Shown: positions 23,401 to 35,722 of the stretch, one piece after another | Layout: every line of letters begins with the position of its first letter | Position numbering within the stretch: the first letter of the stretch is position 1 | Notes under the pieces: model-generated | Databases searched by the model: none | The model's input: the letters and a program-made list of their open reading frames with translations, nothing else | What the model was told of the DNA's origin: nothing | Source of the DNA: Monosiga brevicollis MX1 | Taxonomy: Eukaryota; Opisthokonta; Choanoflagellata; Craspedida; Salpingoecidae | Length of the DNA: 46,230 nucleotides | Direction: 5' to 3' | NCBI RefSeq assembly: GCF_000002865.3 | Contig: NW_001865052.1 | Location: 130,445-176,674 of the forward strand | Program-made: the position numbers and the translations under genes

Positions 23401-26400
23401 TGATAAGCGTGCCGACTCGGCGCTGACTCTGAGTACAAGGCCCCTCGAGGTCGTCTACGTCGAGCAAACGCTATCTGCTCTGTCCGATTTTTTTGCTCCG
23501 CCTGCTGCTCTGGTTTCTTTGGAGGATTTGGCCGACGCCACGTCAGCCAGCATGTTAGCCATCCAGGAGAGCACGGCCACAGGTCTTCTGTATGCGATTG
23601 GTATGTTTGTGAGAGGGGCATGAATCCTGTGTGGTGCGTTGGTGCGCGCGGCACTCACGTGCGCCTGCGGCTGGACTCTGCACACAGAAACCCACAAGAC
23701 GATTGATGTTGACATTTGGGTTGGGGCCCCTCGTGTCGTTGTGCCAAGTCCCAAAGCCCTCCTCTTGCTCGACCTCGGTGCAATGGAAATCAAGTCTGAT
23801 CTCTCTCACGCTGGCCAGGTAGTCACCCGTCGGGCAATCATCCGCCCTTGCGACCTTGCGCCTTCGCCCAGCAATGTTTGCGCGTGAGCTCAGCTTGAAC
23901 AGAGTGCTCATTAAGAATGTGATCTGATGCTGCCCTCCCCTGATTGCCTTGCTTGGTTGCATCCAGGCTAACATTACCAACGTTAGTGTGGGCATGTATG
24001 ATCGTTTTCACATTGGCCTCACAAACGTTCGGGCCGTCCTGTTGGGTCCCGTCAGCAGCGAGTTGGAGGCAACCAAGTTCGTTGGCTATCCTTGCCTGGT
24101 TTTCTCGTTGTTTAGTGTCGTGCCGCGTCCCATGTAGACAAAAGATGCACTTGGCAGATGGCGCAGTGCTCATGTATCGTCACACCCCTCCCGGATCTGG
24201 GTTGTCTGCCAATAGACTGTGGTCACGAGCGCTGTTGAGCGATGACAGCCCATACCTGCTGCTCGAGCCCATTGACACGACCCTGACGTTGCAGCAATGT
24301 GTGGCCCAAGATGATGTCAACTATGCTCGTCTCAAGGTCAATGGAACCATGGAAAATGTGACGCTGCACTTTTCTGATGCCAAGTATCGCCGCCTCATGG
24401 CCTTGCTGGAGCATGTCACGCCAGAGCCCGCTGCCGTGCCAGTCGCTGCAGCCCCCTCAAAACCAGAAGCAGAGGTTGTCCGCGACGACATGGCCATTGA
24501 GGCTGAGCGGCGCCGCCGTGAGATCGAGGCCCGGCGTGCAGCCAACGAGCGACGTCGCGCCATAGAGGCTGCCCGTCGCTCCGAAAAGGCAAACGCCGAT
24601 CGCCAAAACACCAAGCACAAGGCACCTTCACATACTCAAACCCTTCTCGGCGTCCCGGGCGTGTCCACCTCTCCGACGCCAATGTCTTCGCCGAGCAAAC
24701 GCACTTTATCACCCATTCGCGGACGCTCAAACCAATGGTCCGTGACCTCACCATCCCGCTCGCGTGCATCAACGATGACTGAGGATGAGGAAACCTTTTA
24801 CTCTTGCGATGAGGGTGACAACTCGGACGCAGAGAGTCATGCGTCGTTGTCCACACCAAAGCAGGAGGCTCGCTCTCGTTCGCGCTCACCCTTTCGGTTT
24901 GGCCGCGATCGCCGCTCTACAACCCCAACCCCAACCACGCCCACCCCAGCTACCCCCACACCGGTTGTCGTTGAAGCTCAGGAGGACGAGCGCAAGCTCG
25001 ATCCAGATGCACCGCTTAAAGCGGCACGGCACGTCAACGTTGAAGCTTCATTCACCATCAAGCTGATTGCCATCAAGTTGCTTGATGCCCATCAGGCCAA
25101 TGAGGGCGACACGGAGGAGCCTCTTGCTACCCTGCGGCTGTCGGGGCTCCACATTCAACGCTTTATCATGCGCGAGGACATGCGCGCTTCGTTAAGCCTT
25201 CAAGAGTTGCGAATCGTAGATCACCTCGCCCAGCGCAACTTGCTCGAGTCTCGTCCAGTAGACCTGGAAAACATGGCGACAGCTGCCGCGGGAGCACATG
25301 CACCCCGAGCCCTCGTTCTGGTTGAGTTTGCCTCGTGTCCCGCCACGTCTCTGCTCTTTGATGAACACAAGCACATCTTGCAACAAGCTACCATCCAGAT
25401 TGGTTGCCTCAAAGGCACCATTGTACAAGAGAGTCTTGCCCGTCTTTTGACATGGTCCTCATCAACCTTTGCTGCTCCCGAAGCTGACGCTGGTACTGCA
25501 GCAGCGCGTCCAACGACTGACACCGACCCAGCTTCTGAGCCGTCTGCTGACATTCCAGAGGTAGCTTCTTCCAACACAGCAGGCAGCGCTACGCCCGTTC
25601 CCGGCAGCAACGTGCATAGTCCCGTCGACGCTACAAAGCCCGTCGCCGCCACAAAAGTGACCAACCTCAAGGCCAATGTGTCGATTGATGGACTCGAACT
25701 TCGATTAGAAACAGCCTCTCAGGCTTTGGCTTCAACGACCATTTCACAAATCGCCGTTGCCGCAACCATGACGGACGAGGCCACACACGCTGACGTGGAC
25801 GTGGGAGCTTTGGAAGTTCAGGATTTGAGTTCTCCCTCAAGCCTCTATCCAATCATCTTGACCAACACTGGAGATCGTATGCTCCACCTGAGCTTTGTTT
25901 CGTATAATCCCAGCCCCACGCGCGAAGACACCGAACCAGACATGCGCATTCAACTGCGCGTGGATCAGCTCAAGGCCTATGTTTTGATGCGCTTCATCAC
26001 CGACCTGTCAACATATGCGGCTGGCTTGAGTCCCGATGAGTCAGTGTCAACGCCCGCGTCAGTCCATCCATCCGCCTCGAGTGATGCAGGTCTCCACAAG
26101 CAACCCGTCGCGAGCCCAGCATCCAAGCACTCGCTGGCGCCACCGCCGCGTGCTGCATCTCCCACGCCCTCCATGACCTCGCGCCTATCAGTGCTCACCA
26201 CAAACACAGCCATTGCCGCAGTGGAGTCAGTGGTGGCCGCAGCCGCCGCAGCTGTGGGTACGAAGATCGCGTTGGATGTGATGCTCAAAGCGCCGCACAT
26301 TGTGGTGCCCGTGTCTTCAACCTCACAAACTGCCCTTGAGGCTGACTTGGGTACGCTGACTGTTTCTAATCTGATTGAGCAACGAACACACGGGGAGGCC

Positions 26401-27926
26401 AGCACGCCTTACGTAGCTGATGAGATGCGCGTGGAGCTGCGGGAGGTTTTCATTGTGCTTCAAGAAGACAAGGCCAAGGCGCGGCACTTGCTCAACAAAC
26501 TGAATATTGGCATCGTTGTTGAGAGATGCCTGAGCCTTGATTTGCCGCAAGTACCGGACGTAGCAGTCCGAGGAGAGCTGCCGGACATCACGCTCAACGT
26601 TGACGATGCTGATGTGGCCGCTCTCATGACTCTAGCCAGCGACAACATGGCAGAAGCACCGGTTTTGCCGCCCAAGCCCACACCTCCGACGACTGCAGCC
26701 CAAGGCCACACTCAAGACCGCCTTGCGCAACAAACAGCTACCTTTAAGGCCATTGCACCTGAACTTGCCCCTCCGAGTTCTGAAGGTTTGGATGTTGCAG
26801 CTCTCGAGGCAGAAGTGCAGGACATCCAGCCGGTGACGTCAGCACCGCTAGTAACCGTCGTAGAGGAGCGCGACGATGGACTTGATGGGGAAGCGGCCAC
26901 GGCGGCATCTTCCCTGCCCCGAGCTCCTCGAATGAGCCGCCCTCGTTCCGTGTCTGTGGCTGTCATGTCCGCTCTTCAGTCGCAACCTGAGCTGCAGCAA
27001 ATTTGGGAGGCCACAGTGGTGGCTATGAAAATTGATCAAGTGGCCTTGCACTTGAGCAAAGGCCAGCACGCACTGGCCTCCGTGTGGCTGCGCGATATTG
27101 CTCTCGCTGCCAAGATCGAGTCTGATGGTGCGATCCAAGCCACCATTCAAATGGCATCGCTGGCTGTCAAAGACACTCGTGATGGTTCGAGGTGCGTGCT
27201 CACTGGTTATAACTTGGGTCTTGTTTCGCTGGACAAGGTTTCCTTTTCCTTTTGGCTCTTCTAAGTTTGTGATGCGATTTGCATGGCCATGTGTTCAACT
27301 CACCGAAACGATAAATTGCGCTATGTAGCTCTCTCTATCGCATGTTGCTGGGTTGGCGTGATTCTGACGATGTGCGAGAAGAGGAGCAGAATGCCATGGC
27401 CAACGTCGTGGCTGATGATGAGCGAGCCCTGTTGGAGCTCAAGGCTGCCACAAGCGTTGCCTCGGGTGCTGATCAGAACGTCAACATGCTTCAGCTTCGT
27501 TATCGCGCTCTGAGCGATCAATCCACCGTTAGCATTACGCTGGATGGCCTTCGTTGCCAACTGTGCATGGACTTTTTACTGGCCTTGGCGGCTTTCATGC
27601 CCTCTCAACCAGCCACAACAACAACTGTATCGTCTCCGGAAACAAGTGAAGCACCCGTGGTCGATACGAGCACTGGCACGTCTGTTGAGCCCGAGGAGGT
27701 CCAAGCAGCATCTGGCAGCATGCGCGTGTCCCTCAACCTGACCGATGCAGCCATTGTTATCTACGCTGATCCGGCAAAACCAGCTTCGCGCGCTTTGCGC
27801 GTGGGCCTGGAAACTCAGTGCGTGGCCTTGGTTCCGTTCTAGGGTTGTGCAGGGTTGTGTGTGCTCTTCCCTTTGCATTGCTTCAATGCGCATTCTGTGT
27901 TGACACGGACCTTCTGATTCTCTCAC

Positions 27927-27978
<52 letters not shown>

Positions 27979-27979
27979 G

Positions 27980-28019
<40 letters not shown>

Positions 28020-31000
28020 ATAGCATCATGTACGGCATGGGAGCAGAGCAAATAAATGCATCAGTGGACCTGGCTGAGCTCAAGGTGGCCTCGCTCAAGC
28101 ACATTGGTCGGCGCGCCCTCCTGAACACCATGTTGCAACCCACTGCGATGGCCATCATGTTTTCGCAGTCCAATGAAGATGGAACCATGACGGTCGACGT
28201 CCAAGCCAAGCGGATGTCTCTGACGCTCAGTTATTTGGATTTGGAAATTGTCAATGCAGTGCTGGCTGCGCTGGCCCCGACGCCGGATGAAGAACAAGCT
28301 GGACCCATGGAGACACTCCTGTCTCTCGAGGGCCGGGACGTGGACGAGGAAGCTTGGTACCTCAAGGACAGCGAGGCCGATGATGATACTTCACTGGCCA
28401 GTGTCCGAACGAGTGCCAGCGCCGGCCCCGTGGGGAGCGGGCGTTTCACGCCATCGCAATTTGCTGCTTCCACAGTGGTTGGTAAAACGGCAATTCCTTG
28501 CACCATCATGCATTTCTTTTGTTCCGGTTGCCCAAGCCTGACTCAGAGCACGTTTTTGGGCATGCGATCTTGGTGGCATCTTGTTTCCTTTGCTTTTTGG
28601 TGTCACTTGTCGTTTCAGTCCGCAACGCACACGTGGCTCTTTGCTCACGCCTCAATTGTCGGCCTGCTTGTTTGTCGTAGACACACATGGATGCCTGGGC
28701 TGGGCGAAGCACGGCCCACATTCAGCTTTCTGCGATTGATATCACGATTTTGGATGATGGGCAGGCACCGGTGCGACCACTGTTCCTCGTTTCGACGTCA
28801 CTGTCAGCCAACGCACGGAACCTATCCTCTGCCACAGAGCCGCTTCAATTGTGGGCCACTGTTGGGCTGGGCATCAACTACTACAACGCCAAAGTATCTA
28901 CTTGGGAGCCTTTGATTGAACCCATCGTTGAGACTGCTGAGGACCGAATTCGACTCTGGCAGCTACAAGCACACCTGACGATCAACCCTTCTCCAGTGGA
29001 CTCGGCAGACGCGCCTGACCGGCAACTCGCACCACCCCGTGCTCGCAGCTACTCAGACCCGGAAGCCTTCGTCGACGCGGAGAGGTCCGAGCTTGCCAGC
29101 GCGACAGATGGCTTGAATAGTGAAGGTAATCTTCCAACAACCATCTGCTTGCTCAGCAGTGCCGACGCACTGGAACTCAACTTTAGCACGGCCTTGTATC
29201 AAGTCCTAATGGAGTCGAGCTTTGTGAGTCCGCCCATAAGTGCCGCGGGCGCATCGTCCTCGGATGGTCGCATCAACTCCCAGACGGCCGACGAGCGGGA
29301 TTTTGCCCCCTTTATCCTGGTCAACGAAACGGGCTACAACGCACAAGTCACGGTCGAGGAGCAAACGCAGGCCTTGGAGGCCTGCGCAACGATGGGTCTG
29401 CAGTTCACCGATCGTCACCTCCAGGACCCGCGTCCTCTGAAAACGCTTCTTCTCAGCAGCCAGCAGGACACGCGTACAATTGACGTTCAGCTCGAGGGTT
29501 GCAGCCTTCTTCAAGGCATAGAGGTGGAAGCTGTGGGTTTGTACGGTTATGAGGTTCAGGCTGGTGCGCGCTCTGTGCATTTGGCAGTGGAGGTGATCAT
29601 GAAGGGGGCACAGAAGCAGGTCATTCTTCGTTCTACACTTCGTGTAAGTGCGCTTTGCCCTTGACCACTTGGATCTTAACCCCAGCTTTGTTTCGTGAAA
29701 CGCCCTCTCATCTCAGTTCTTGTCTCACTTGCACGATCATAGGTACGCAACGAGCTGCACATTCCCATCGATGTTGCGTACGTGGACGGCACGAGTGGCG
29801 AGGCCGTCGTGCTGGCTCAAGTGGAGCACGAAGAAACGTACAACTTGCCATTGCTTGTCGCCTATCGAGGGTTTCAAATCCGACCTTCAGGAATGTCGTA
29901 TGGTTACAGCACCACGATTGGTTATGATAAGAACTATCACGTGGTGCAATGTGATGCTTTTGAGAGCAGCACTGAACCAGAGAATGCGCTGGCAGCCTCG
30001 GTAGGCCACACCGAGGGCCTGAAGCTGCAGGTGGTGCGCAAGCGCCAACGCTACATTACTGGCCAACCGGGCAAGCAACACCCGCAGCACACCATTTTGT
30101 TAACTTCGCCACTTACGCTTCGCAACTGCCTGCCGGAGCAAGTCCTGCTCAAGCTAATGTATCCGGGTCTCACCACAACTCCAGTCGACGTCCACCTGGA
30201 ACCAGGGCAGCTTCTGCCGGTGCTTGATGCTCTGCACCACGACGTGACAGCGAGCTTTACAGTTCCGGGTGCTCGAGCCAAGGTAAGTGCGCGTTGTACA
30301 GGGCGGGTGCCTCTTCAACATTCAGGGGTTGAAGCTGGTATTTCATGGTTGATTCAATGCATCTGGATACAGGGCTGCGCCGAGTTGGAGGAAACGCTGT
30401 GGTCCGAGCCCGTGCCGCTCCTGACTGCAGGGCAAACGGTGCGTTGTGTGGCTTGCAAAAACGCCTTGGTGTTTTGGTAGTGCCACGGGCCCCGCCTTGT
30501 GTCATAAAAAGCATGTGCCGATGCCTTGGTGCGCAGGAGAAGGATGGTGTTGTGGATATCACCGTTGCCCACGAGCGCATCATGTCGTTGAATTTGGATA
30601 TTGCAACGAACAAAGTGGACCATTCGACCTTGATGAACATTGCAGCCCCCTATTGGATTATTAACAAAACCGGGCAGCCGATTGAAATCCGGCAAAAGGG
30701 TGACAAGGAGGATGGCCCGTCTGTGCGACACATCCCCGGCGGCCATGAGAGCCCGCTTTTGTTTTCGTTCTCGCAGCATCGTGCCAAAACTTCACGGGCT
30801 CGCTTCCGGATCGCAGACAGCAAGTGGAGCGACGGCATCAACCTCAACACTGTGGGACATACCGACGTTGTTACTATGCCTGGTACAAATGGGGGCGAGC
30901 AGAGCTTTTCAATTCGCATCTCACTTGCTACCGGTGGTCTGACACGCATCGTGCTGCTGGAACCCCGTTTTCTTCTGCGCAACGAGTGTCGTCGGGCGCT

Positions 31001-31346
31001 GCATTTTGCTGAGGCTGGTCTGGACGGTGCTGAGGTCCATCAAATTAAACCGTCTGAGTCGGTGCCGCTCTGGCTTACCCGCGCGCCGTTTTTACTATCT
31101 TTTGGGTGCGTCCTTTGACAAGCCATAACCTTTCCTGCCACCTCATTGTTATTCGAGTGCTGACTTTGGAGTGTGCTTTGCTTCGATGCGTTCTCTTGCT
31201 TAGCTTAAAGGCTAAGAAACTCGAGCACACTATACCCGTGGGTCAGCCAGGCTCATTCGGGCTCATGTTCCGTCACAAAAACCATGATAACGAGTATCAC
31301 GTTGTGCGCGCTAGCGTGCGGCCGGCAGGGGTAAGCGCCTCTGTTG

Positions 31347-31388
<42 letters not shown>

Positions 31389-34300
31389 ATAATCCTTCAA
31401 CTCTTGCTCCAAGCTCACCTGACTCTCGCTGCCGTATGACTGGTTCGCGCCCTTGTCTTCTTTGTCTGATTTCTGTTCCGAAAGACGTCACTGTGTGTTG
31501 TTCTGTCAGATTTTGATGGTGTTGCTGATGTTCGAGTTGAGAACCACATGCGGCAACACGCGCTTCAAATTCGTCAGGTCGGGGCCGGCGACGATGCATG
31601 GGTGACGCTGGCAGCGGGCCAGAAGGTTTTCTTCATGCGCACGGATTCCAGCGTACGTTTGCTTTGCTCTCGCTTGCTTGCCTTGATGAGATGGCAAGGC
31701 ATTGAACAGACTGCTCGTTTGGAAAATCGGCCGGGCGGCATCTCCATGCCATTTCGCACGTTTGTCCATCTGTTACTCAATTGTGCCTGTGCTGTCAATT
31801 CATCTTTTAGGGTGCCCAGGCCGTCGAGTGGCGCTTGCAAGGGCATGACGCCATGGTGAAGCGCAGCTTCAACAAATTTACAGTGTCCAAGCACATGGTT
31901 GCTCTGCCAGAGCAAGCCAATGACTTGCGCCTTTACTTTGCCTCGTTTCCTGATGGTGCAGAGCCAGTCTTTGTTATCACAGATCGGTCTCATGTGGCCC
32001 AGTCCATCACGCGACTCTGGTACGTCGTTAATTGGGCCCTTTGGCCGATTGCTTGTCGGGGCGCTCGGACCTTTGTTCCAACCACTTGCCTGCACACATC
32101 TTCGTGGATTGACTTCTGCTTTCTCTTGTTTATCAGTACTCTTTCCAAAGACCGGGATAGCATGCAGGCACGGCCCCCGAATATCGTCAAGCCAAACTTG
32201 CACTTTACCTTTGGCCTTGCAAGCCTCGGGCTCTCTTTAATCAACGGCAAGGTCGGTTCATATCATCCATCTCATTCATTCATTGTGGTGCTTGCTTGTC
32301 CTTTGTCTCAAAGAGGCTCGCCATCACGGCTATGTTGATGCCCGGTTCACAGCCCGAGGAAGTGGCGTACATCTCCTTGCGCGGCCGGACGGTCTGGGAG
32401 CACATGTTGCCTGCAACCAATCAGTGGGGCGAAGATTGGCTGCGCTTTGCTAATGGCGCACAGAAAAAACTCGACGCTGCTGCACAAAAGGGTGCCTCAA
32501 CACAGAGCCTGCCGCTGGAAGACGGCATGAAGGTGGATCTTCAGAGCCTGACCTTGCAATTTCGCAACGAGGTGAGTGGCCGTACGAAGGTGGACAACAG
32601 GCTGATTGGCCTTTGACTGCATGTGCAAGTGCCTGGCGGTTGGCGATGGGTTTGAATGTTTCGACGCCCAAGGCTCATGTGCCGATGACTTTGACGCTTT
32701 GTTTTATTAGGAGCCCCTTCCCATCCGCCGCCATCAGCATCCGGGCCTGGCTTTGACGTACATCGATTGTCCACGCCAAAGCATTGTGCAGTTCAACATT
32801 GAGAGATTGCAAATTGACAATCAGGTGTGTATGTATATCTCGCTTGCATCGAAAACGTCTTCTCCAAGGTGGAAAAGCTCAACATCTAAATCCACGGCCT
32901 TTCTGTAGGCATTTGACCCGTACGTTCCAGTAATTCTCAACTCGGCAAAGCCCACACAAAGCACGGCCCCTATTCTGCCCGTCGTCAAGGTGCTGCTTTC
33001 GAAACTTTTGGTAGCTTGTGGGCGGTGTTGGTTGCTGGCACACACTCATGCGTCACCATCACGCACTGTATGCGCAGATTTTACTCATTCAAAACAAAGT
33101 GTCAGCCGACTTGGCTTCGGGAGCCGAGGGGCCCACCGTGCCAGTCGTCATGCTGGATCGCGTATCAATCTTGCTGCAGAAGCTCGATCTTTCTGTGTCA
33201 GATCGTTTCTTGCTGCGCCTACTTTCCGTGTTCATACCCGAGGCCGAACAACTGGCGGTGCGCGCGTTTATGACACCTACCTTTGCTCCCATGTGACACT
33301 TTTGTGTTCAGTTTTGAAGCTTCGTTTGTCTTTTTGGCTCCATGCATTTGCCTTTGTCGTGTCTTACTCCTCTTGCCCTTCTGCGGTGATGATTTGCAGC
33401 TGGCTGTGGACGTCGAGGGAGACCTGCAATGGACCTCGAAACAAAACCTGGAGAGCATGGTGGTTTCGTCCCAAGGATCAGACACTCGAATTAGCTGCGG
33501 TCTTTTGGAGCTGCACCCCATTGCCATCAATGTGGCTGTGACACCTGTCTTTGAAAGCGATGGCTCTATCCAGGTGGGCAAATCGTTCGCTGAGTTGGCT
33601 TGTTCATCGACACTTGCTTGACCTCGGCTCACGCTGATTTGTCTGCGTTGTGGATGATGCGGGCATGTAAAGAGCAACAACCCACTCTTGGCATTCCTGA
33701 AAGCGGTGGGCGTCTCCTTGACCAACCTGGATGTGCCTTTCCAAATGAACGCCTTGTTCTTGCCAAATGTCTTTTGTTCGCAAAATGAGCTCATCACCGA
33801 AGTCTCGAATCATTACATTCACGAAGGCATCATGCAAGGTGAGACTTGGCTCTTGTCAGCACAGACCGCTTCCCATCAGAATGGGAGGCATGCCGGGTTG
33901 CGAGAGAAGCCGGCTGTCTGCTCATTCGATTGCTCCCCTCGCTGCATTGTTGCTGCACATTTATCCGTGACATGTCACGAATTGCCATGGCTCTGTTTCT
34001 AGCCTACAAAAGTATGTGGCGAATCTACCATGTTCCTGTCGTTATTGCTGTAGGTTTTTTAGCTGATCAGGCATCTGACTCACGTCGCACAATGCTTGTC
34101 ATGCAGTCGTCTTGGGCCTTGACTTTTTGGGCAATCCCGTCAAGTTTTTGGACCACGTCAGCACGGGTGTGACGGCGCTGTATTACGAACCCTTTTTTGA
34201 GGGCCTCCAGAGCATGGCCTCCAACACAGTGGCAGGTGCAGCAGGCGTGGTGACCAGCATCACCGGCACTTTGGGCAATGGCTTTGCAGCTCTGACCATG

Positions 34301-35578
34301 GATGCTAATTACCAGCGCTCACGCAAATTGGCAGCTGCTCGCCATAAGACGGCGCTGCAAAAACTCTCTCATGGTGGTGAGTCCCTCCTGAGAGGCGTGT
34401 ACGAAGGTGCATCAGGCCTCATTCTACAGCCCTTCCGTGGTGGCAAGGTATGTCTATCACTCTTTTGGGTTGCTCAGCGTCTGCTTCATGCTGCCTCTCA
34501 AAACACCACTCCCTATGTTTTAGGAGGAGGGGGCTTTGGGCTTTGTCAAGGGCTTGGGTAAGGGCGTGCTTGGTCTGGTTGCCAAGCCCGTGACCGGGGT
34601 CATTGACATGACCACCTCCACGATTGGCCTCTTGCAACAACTTGCCGGGGTGCGTCATGCAGCATGATCTCGGACTGGCTTGCAATTCAGAGTGGTCTGA
34701 GGCTTCTGGTCGTATTCTTACAACGAACGCGGCCGTGTGTTTCTGTGTGTGACCCGGGACATGATTGATAGGGCGATGTGGATCATGAGCGCGTGCGCCT
34801 ACCACGCTACTTTCGTCGGGATATGATTTTGCGCCCGTACGATGCGCACACGGCCGAGGGTGCCAGTTTGCTGCAGGCGCTGATCTCCCGCAACGACCAA
34901 GATTATCGCCGCGACTGGTACATGGTGCATCACATCCTCGCGGGCAAGCGCAAAAAGCCTGTGATTGGTAAGTACAGCCCGAGTTTGCGATTGCTGCGTC
35001 AAGGGCCTTTCATCGCTTGGTCAGTTTCCCGCGCCTAAACCGTGCAAGGCTCACGCTCGTCCATCGCCACAATAGCCTTGTTTACGAGTGAACACGTTTT
35101 GTTGCTGCCTATGGATTCAACCTCGCCCATCTGGCGCATTTCCAACGATCACGTGAAAAGCAATCGCATCATCCACAACAAGGGCTTGGAGATTGTCCAT
35201 GACACGCCGCAGGCCTTGACCAAAAAGGGCAAGGCCAAGAAGGTTCTTTTGCCATCGACTCGAGATGGTGCAACAGAAACGCTCAAAGAGTGCTTGGAAA
35301 AGGTGTGTTGAGGCATTTATCTGCCATTACGTTGCGGGTACCCGAGTGCGCACGAGGCTTTTGGGTGCTTCATGGGTCATGTTCGCTCGCGTGTTGTGTA
35401 GGCCGTATCAGCACAGTAAATATGATAAAGGCTGGGTGGATGATGCATCCTATCCTGGTTCTTCGACGCGCAGGCAGATGTACTGGTCGTGTCAATTGTG
35501 CCAAGTGTGCGTCCCAAGAGCTCAAAGCCAATTGGTATATTGAAAACTGTTTCATGTGATGTCCTTGGGCCAGCTTGA
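20495..35578 (+). CDS. VPS13: VPS13 bridge-like lipid transfer protein
   Basis: VPS13 proteins form long hydrophobic grooves that move phospholipids between organelles at contact sites. The chorein N-terminus is clear: VFQKLLAKTLNTYLSPYLEG, then LNVGIWGGDIELKDLRLKAG and ILKVPWKDLF. It is followed by VQVSNIHIRYEDD (about 21296) and a block with RQRVWTWEHFRKRRDQRKQY (from 22188). A huge exon (about 24156-27191) adds some 1,010 residues, including a disordered insert. The adaptor-binding and SHR-BD region spans about 28690-33600 (GINYYNAKVSTWEPLIEPI; APYWIINKTGQPIEI). The C-terminal region has VLGLDFLGNPVKFLDHVSTG, GAAGVVTSITGTLGNGFAAL and KGLGKGVLGLVAKPVTGVID, then a PH-like end (SIATIALFTSEHVLLLPMDS). 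The last phase-matched exon ends at TGA 35576-35578. The total is about 3,000 or more residues, nearest the VPS13A/C group. The exact start is unresolved: family members begin M-[VL]-F, which suggests an exon break just before 20495. Confidence 0.93.
27929..28018. repeat. Intronic (TG)n microsatellite in VPS13
   Basis: About 45 TG units with two C interruptions fill most of an intron between the exon ending near 27840 and the exon starting near 28024. The run reaches almost to the acceptor, in the place of a normal polypyrimidine tract. Confidence 0.95.
31350..31380. repeat. Intronic poly(T) run in VPS13
   Basis: A run of about 31 T lies just after the donor of an intron that begins near 31330 in the SHR-BD region. 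Confidence 0.95.
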
Positions 35579-35722
35579 GACGTCAATTACAGAATCATGA
35601 TGACACACAGTTTGTTGCAAAGTGGGGTACCCAAACCAATGCGAGCACTCACGAGCAGGGGAAACACGAGATCCTGCTTCGAATATATCACTTGATGAGG
35701 CGGCACTCGTGGGCACTTCTCC

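Noticed and set aside
27818-28915. 365-codon plus-strand frame with a long Cys-Val run
   Set aside because: It reads through the intronic TG repeat of VPS13; only the part after about 28024 is a real exon.
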